64,000 nt of DNA, from NCBI GenBank assembly GCA_030017715.1, contig JASEIU010000001.1, positions 713,834 to 777,833 on the forward strand, written 5' to 3'. Below, in pieces: positions 61,387 to 64,000 of this stretch. Source of the stretch: Candidatus Saccharicenans sp. (GTDB taxonomy: Bacteria; Acidobacteriota; Aminicenantia; Aminicenantales; Saccharicenantaceae). Each line of letters begins with the position of its first letter. Within the stretch, counting starts at the first letter, position 1. Both the position numbers and the translations under genes were made by a program. The notes under the pieces are model-generated. The model was not told the origin of the DNA, did no database searches, and saw only the letters and a list, made by a program, of their open reading frames with translations.

Positions 61387-62235
61387 ATGAGCATGCAGGA
61401 ACTTTTCTTGAAACTTTATGATTTCTGGTCCAGGCAGGGTTGTTATTTAGCCCCCACCTATGACCTGGAAGTCGGGGCCGGGACCATGACCCCGGACACT
61501 TTTTTCCGGGTGCTCGGCCAGCGCCCCTGGAAGGTGGCTTATGTTCAACCCTCCAGGCGTCCGACCGACGGCCGTTATGGAGAAAACCCGCACCGGGTCC
61601 AGAAGCACTTCCAGTTCCAGGTAATCATCAAGCCTTCTCCGGACAACATCCAGAGGATTTATCTGGACAGCCTGACTTCCCTGGGAATTAACCTGAAGGA
61701 ACACGACCTGAGGTTCGACGAGGATGACTGGGAGTCCCCGACCATTGGGGCCTGGGGGGTTGGCTGGCAGGTGATGCTGGACGGGCTGGAAATCACCCAG
61801 TTCACCTACTTTCAGCAGGCCGGCGGCCTGGAATTGTTTCCGGTGTCGGTGGAAATTACTTACGGCTTGGAGAGACTGGAAATGTTCCTGGAACAGAAGG
61901 ACAATATCTATGACCTGCAGTGGTCCTCCGACGTCAGTTACCGTGACCTGCGCTACCAGGAGGAGAAAGAATTTTCCGTCTACAATTTCGAACAGGCCGA
62001 CACCCAGATGTTGCACCGGGCTTTCGGCGCGGCCGAAAAAGAAGCCCAGCGTCTCATCGACCATGGCCTGCTGCTTCCGGCCTATGACCAGTGCCTGAAA
62101 TGCTCGCATTTCTTTAATCTTCTGGACTCCCGGGGCGCCATCAGCGTGACCGAGCGGGTGAAGTTGATCGGGCAGGTCAGAGCTCTGGTTAATCAGATTG
62201 CCAGGAAATTTGTCGACCGAGAAGGAGAAAGCTGA
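61387..62235 (+). CDS. glyQ: Glycyl-tRNA synthetase alpha subunit
   Basis: 282 aa. Class II catalytic subunit of the alpha2beta2 enzyme: [67 protein letters not shown] is the family start (shown here by motif order only: motif 2 is the RRP segment at about 57-59), QHHFQFQVI-type segment and [10 protein letters not shown] motif 3. AAGGAAG lies before the ATG. The stop overlaps the glyS start by one base (TGATG). Adjacent to gcv genes, so glycine use and charging are encoded together. Confidence 0.95.
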   Translation: MSMQELFLKLYDFWSRQGCYLAPTYDLEVGAGTMTPDTFFRVLGQRPWKVAYVQPSRRPTDGRYGENPHRVQKHFQFQVIIKPSPDNIQRIYLDSLTSLGINLKEHDLRFDEDDWESPTIGAWGVGWQVMLDGLEITQFTYFQQAGGLELFPVSVEITYGLERLEMFLEQKDNIYDLQWSSDVSYRDLRYQEEKEFSVYNFEQADTQMLHRAFGAAEKEAQRLIDHGLLLPAYDQCLKCSHFFNLLDSRGAISVTERVKLIGQVRALVNQIARKFVDREGES

Positions 62236-64000
62236 TGGAATTCCTGCTGGAAATTATGACCGAAGAGCTGCCTTCCAGCCACGTCCGCAGCGCTCTCAGC
62301 CAGTTGCAGGACAGGTTTCGGCAGGAATTTCAGGCGGCCCGGGTCGGCGTCCGCAGTTTGAGAACACTCGGCACCTGCCGGCGCCTGGTGGTGGTAGCCG
62401 ACCTGGAAGCCGGTCAGCCCGATGAGGAAGAGGTGGTCACCGGACCACCCCGGCAGGTGGCCATTCAGGCCGACGGCAGTTTGAGCCAGGCGGCCCTGGG
62501 TTTTGCCCGTTCCCAGGGGGTAGCCGCTGAAAGCCTCCAGGTCATAAAGACTGCCAGAGGAGAGTACCTGGGCTTCAAACGTTTGAAGAAAGGCCGCCGG
62601 ACAGAAGAAATCATCGCTGACATCTTCCCGGCTGTTGTCAGCTCCCTGAGTTTCCCCAAAAACATGCGCTGGGGCGAAAAGAGCTTCCGCTTTTCCCGGC
62701 CGATTAAGAATCTGCTGTGTCTGTTTGACGGTCGGGTGGTGCCGCTGGAACTGGCCGGCCTTAAATCCGGCAACCGGACCAGAGGACATTTCATTCATTC
62801 TCCGGGGGAACTGGAAGTGAGCAATTTTGATGACTACAGGAGGCTGCTGAAAGAACATTTTGTGGTGGTCGAACCGGAAGAGAGAAAGCGCTCCATCGAG
62901 TGTCAATTTGAAGACAGGCTGTCTGAAAAGAAGGCTGAAGTTTACCCTGATGAAGCTCTGCTGGAGAGGCTGCTGTGGAATGTTGAGTGTCCGCTGGTTA
63001 TCATGGGCAGCTTTCCAGAAAGTTATCTGGAGCTGCCTCTGGAAGTCCTCTCCACGGCCATGAGAGAGGGACAGAAGCTTTTCTCGGTGGTCAGCGGTCG
63101 CAAGCAACTTCCTCTTTTTCTGGGAATCGCCGACGCCCCGGCCGATCCCAGAAACCACATCGCTGCCGGAAACGAGCGGGTGCTCAAAGCCCGACTTGAG
63201 GATGCCAGGTTCTTCTGGAACCATGACCTGAAAATAAACCTGTCCGAACGGGTTTCCCGGCTGAAGAATGTTGTTTTTCAGGAAAAGCTCGGCAGCTACG
63301 CCGAAAAAGTGGACCGGCTGCAGAAACTGGTAGCCTACCTGGCCGACCGCCTGGAACTAAAGAAAGAAAAGAAAGACCTGGTGGAAGCGGCCAGATTGTG
63401 CAAGGCCGACCTCCTGACCGATATGGTTCGTGAATTCCCCGAGCTTCAGGGAAAGATGGGCGGGCTATATTCGCGGGAACAGGGCTGGCCGGGAACCGTC
63501 TCCAGGATCATCTATGAACATTATTTGCCTGAGGGACTGGAAGACCCGGTTCCGGTTACTGTCGGCGGAGCAGTTCTGTCGCTGGCCGACAAGCTGGATA
63601 CGGTGGTCGGGGTGTTTGGAGTCGGTGTAAACATCAGCGGTTCCAGCGACCCCTTCGGTTTAAGAAGGCAGGCCCTGGCCATCTGTAAAATCATCCTGGA
63701 GAAGAAATTCCAGCTCTCGCTGTCTCGCCTGCTGGATAAAGCCATTTCCCTGCTGTCAGACCGGCTGACTGTTCCTGGAGACCGGCTGAAAGAGACCCTG
63801 CTGGAATTTATTGAAGGCCGGATGAGGTTTATTTTTGAAAAACAGGGCTATCGTTACGACCTGGTCAACGCCGCCCTTGGACCCGGCATAGAATACCCGA
63901 TCCAGACCGAGGCCCGGTTAAGAGCACTTAATGAGCTCAAGGAGAGTCAGAATTTCGAACAGTTCATCCTGATGGTAAAAAGGGTCAAGAATATCGTTAA
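62235..64000 (+). CDS. glyS: Glycyl-tRNA synthetase beta subunit (3' end beyond window)
   Basis: The frame starts with ATG 62235, overlapping the glyQ stop, and stays open to base 64000, giving 588 codons of a protein usually about 690 aa. The N-terminus EFLLEIMTEELPSSHVRSA, FPKNMRWG near 143, ADKLDTVVGVFGVG and GSSDPFGLRRQALAI are the tRNA-binding beta-subunit signatures. It is intact as far as visible; the C-terminal anticodon-binding end is outside the window. Confidence 0.93.
   Translation, partial: MEFLLEIMTEELPSSHVRSALSQLQDRFRQEFQAARVGVRSLRTLGTCRRLVVVADLEAGQPDEEEVVTGPPRQVAIQADGSLSQAALGFARSQGVAAESLQVIKTARGEYLGFKRLKKGRRTEEIIADIFPAVVSSLSFPKNMRWGEKSFRFSRPIKNLLCLFDGRVVPLELAGLKSGNRTRGHFIHSPGELEVSNFDDYRRLLKEHFVVVEPEERKRSIECQFEDRLSEKKAEVYPDEALLERLLWNVECPLVIMGSFPESYLELPLEVLSTAMREGQKLFSVVSGRKQLPLFLGIADAPADPRNHIAAGNERVLKARLEDARFFWNHDLKINLSERVSRLKNVVFQEKLGSYAEKVDRLQKLVAYLADRLELKKEKKDLVEAARLCKADLLTDMVREFPELQGKMGGLYSREQGWPGTVSRIIYEHYLPEGLEDPVPVTVGGAVLSLADKLDTVVGVFGVGVNISGSSDPFGLRRQALAICKIILEKKFQLSLSRLLDKAISLLSDRLTVPGDRLKETLLEFIEGRMRFIFEKQGYRYDLVNAALGPGIEYPIQTEARLRALNELKESQNFEQFILMVKRVKNIV

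Overview
The window reads as a stretch of chromosome from a Gram-negative, free-living bacterium of roughly 55% GC. The content resembles uncultured Acidobacteriota-related lineages such as Candidatus Aminicenantes: an Asp-box (BNR) repeat protein, DUF1028, small secreted IPF-type proteins, a six-bladed propeller protein, a Gld-like ABC operon, DUF1846, and a split glycine dehydrogenase beside two-subunit glycyl-tRNA synthetase. The phylum call is inference from gene content; no 16S or marker search was possible. Cell-envelope genes (signal peptides, an outer-membrane barrel candidate, TlpA- and DsbD-like proteins) support a diderm.

Layout. 1-2.2 kb (+): 3' end of a SpoIID-like gene, uppP, speE. 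2.3-5.1 kb (-): DUF1028 protein, a small secreted protein with a clear terminator, SDR-type L-threonine dehydrogenase. 5.2-9.1 kb (+): MIO-type ammonia-lyase with an unusual Ala-Cys-Gly triad, an SDR, and a serine-hydrolase-like protein lacking SxxK. 9.1-11.5 kb (-): HtrA protease and an MFS transporter. 11.6-14.9 kb (+): large BNR protein and a hotdog thioesterase. 15.1-19.4 kb (-): Cys/Met PLP enzyme, TPR-TlpA protein, DsbD-alpha-like protein. 19.6-25.4 kb (+): small secreted protein, then the SOS/mutagenesis set lexA, dinB, dnaE2. 25.4-28.6 kb: a low-GC segment with a subtilase and a barrel-like protein, bracketed by two 311-bp copies of the dnaE2 3' end. 29.1-30.3 kb (+): propeller protein. 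30.3-33 kb (-): small membrane ORF, lysA, DUF72. 33.3-39.4 kb: serS, PAP2 phosphatase, two tRNA-Ser genes, a Tat-exported class V aminotransferase-like protein. 39.7-47.8 kb: M3 peptidase, large glycoside hydrolase, DUF1846, membrane protein, GNAT. 47.8-56.8 kb (-): DHH-like protein, GAF plus degenerate GGDEF protein, DUF4340/GldG/permease/ATPase operon, argS. 56.9-64 kb (+): gcvT-gcvH-gcvPA-gcvPB-glyQ-glyS, cut by the window end.

How the genes work together. Glycine/serine/threonine metabolism recurs: threonine dehydrogenase, the complete T/H/P part of the glycine cleavage system (L protein not seen), glycyl- and seryl-tRNA synthetases and two tRNA-Ser genes. lexA-dinB-dnaE2 forms an SOS-type translesion cassette without a visible imuA. 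Several proteins keep a fold but lose catalytic residues (serine-hydrolase-like, GGDEF, SDR), so sequence-based activity calls should be made cautiously. The most unusual structural feature is the duplicated dnaE2 terminus around a compositionally distinct protease/barrel segment; next is a structured repeat of about 110 bp present both between lexA and dinB and after serS.
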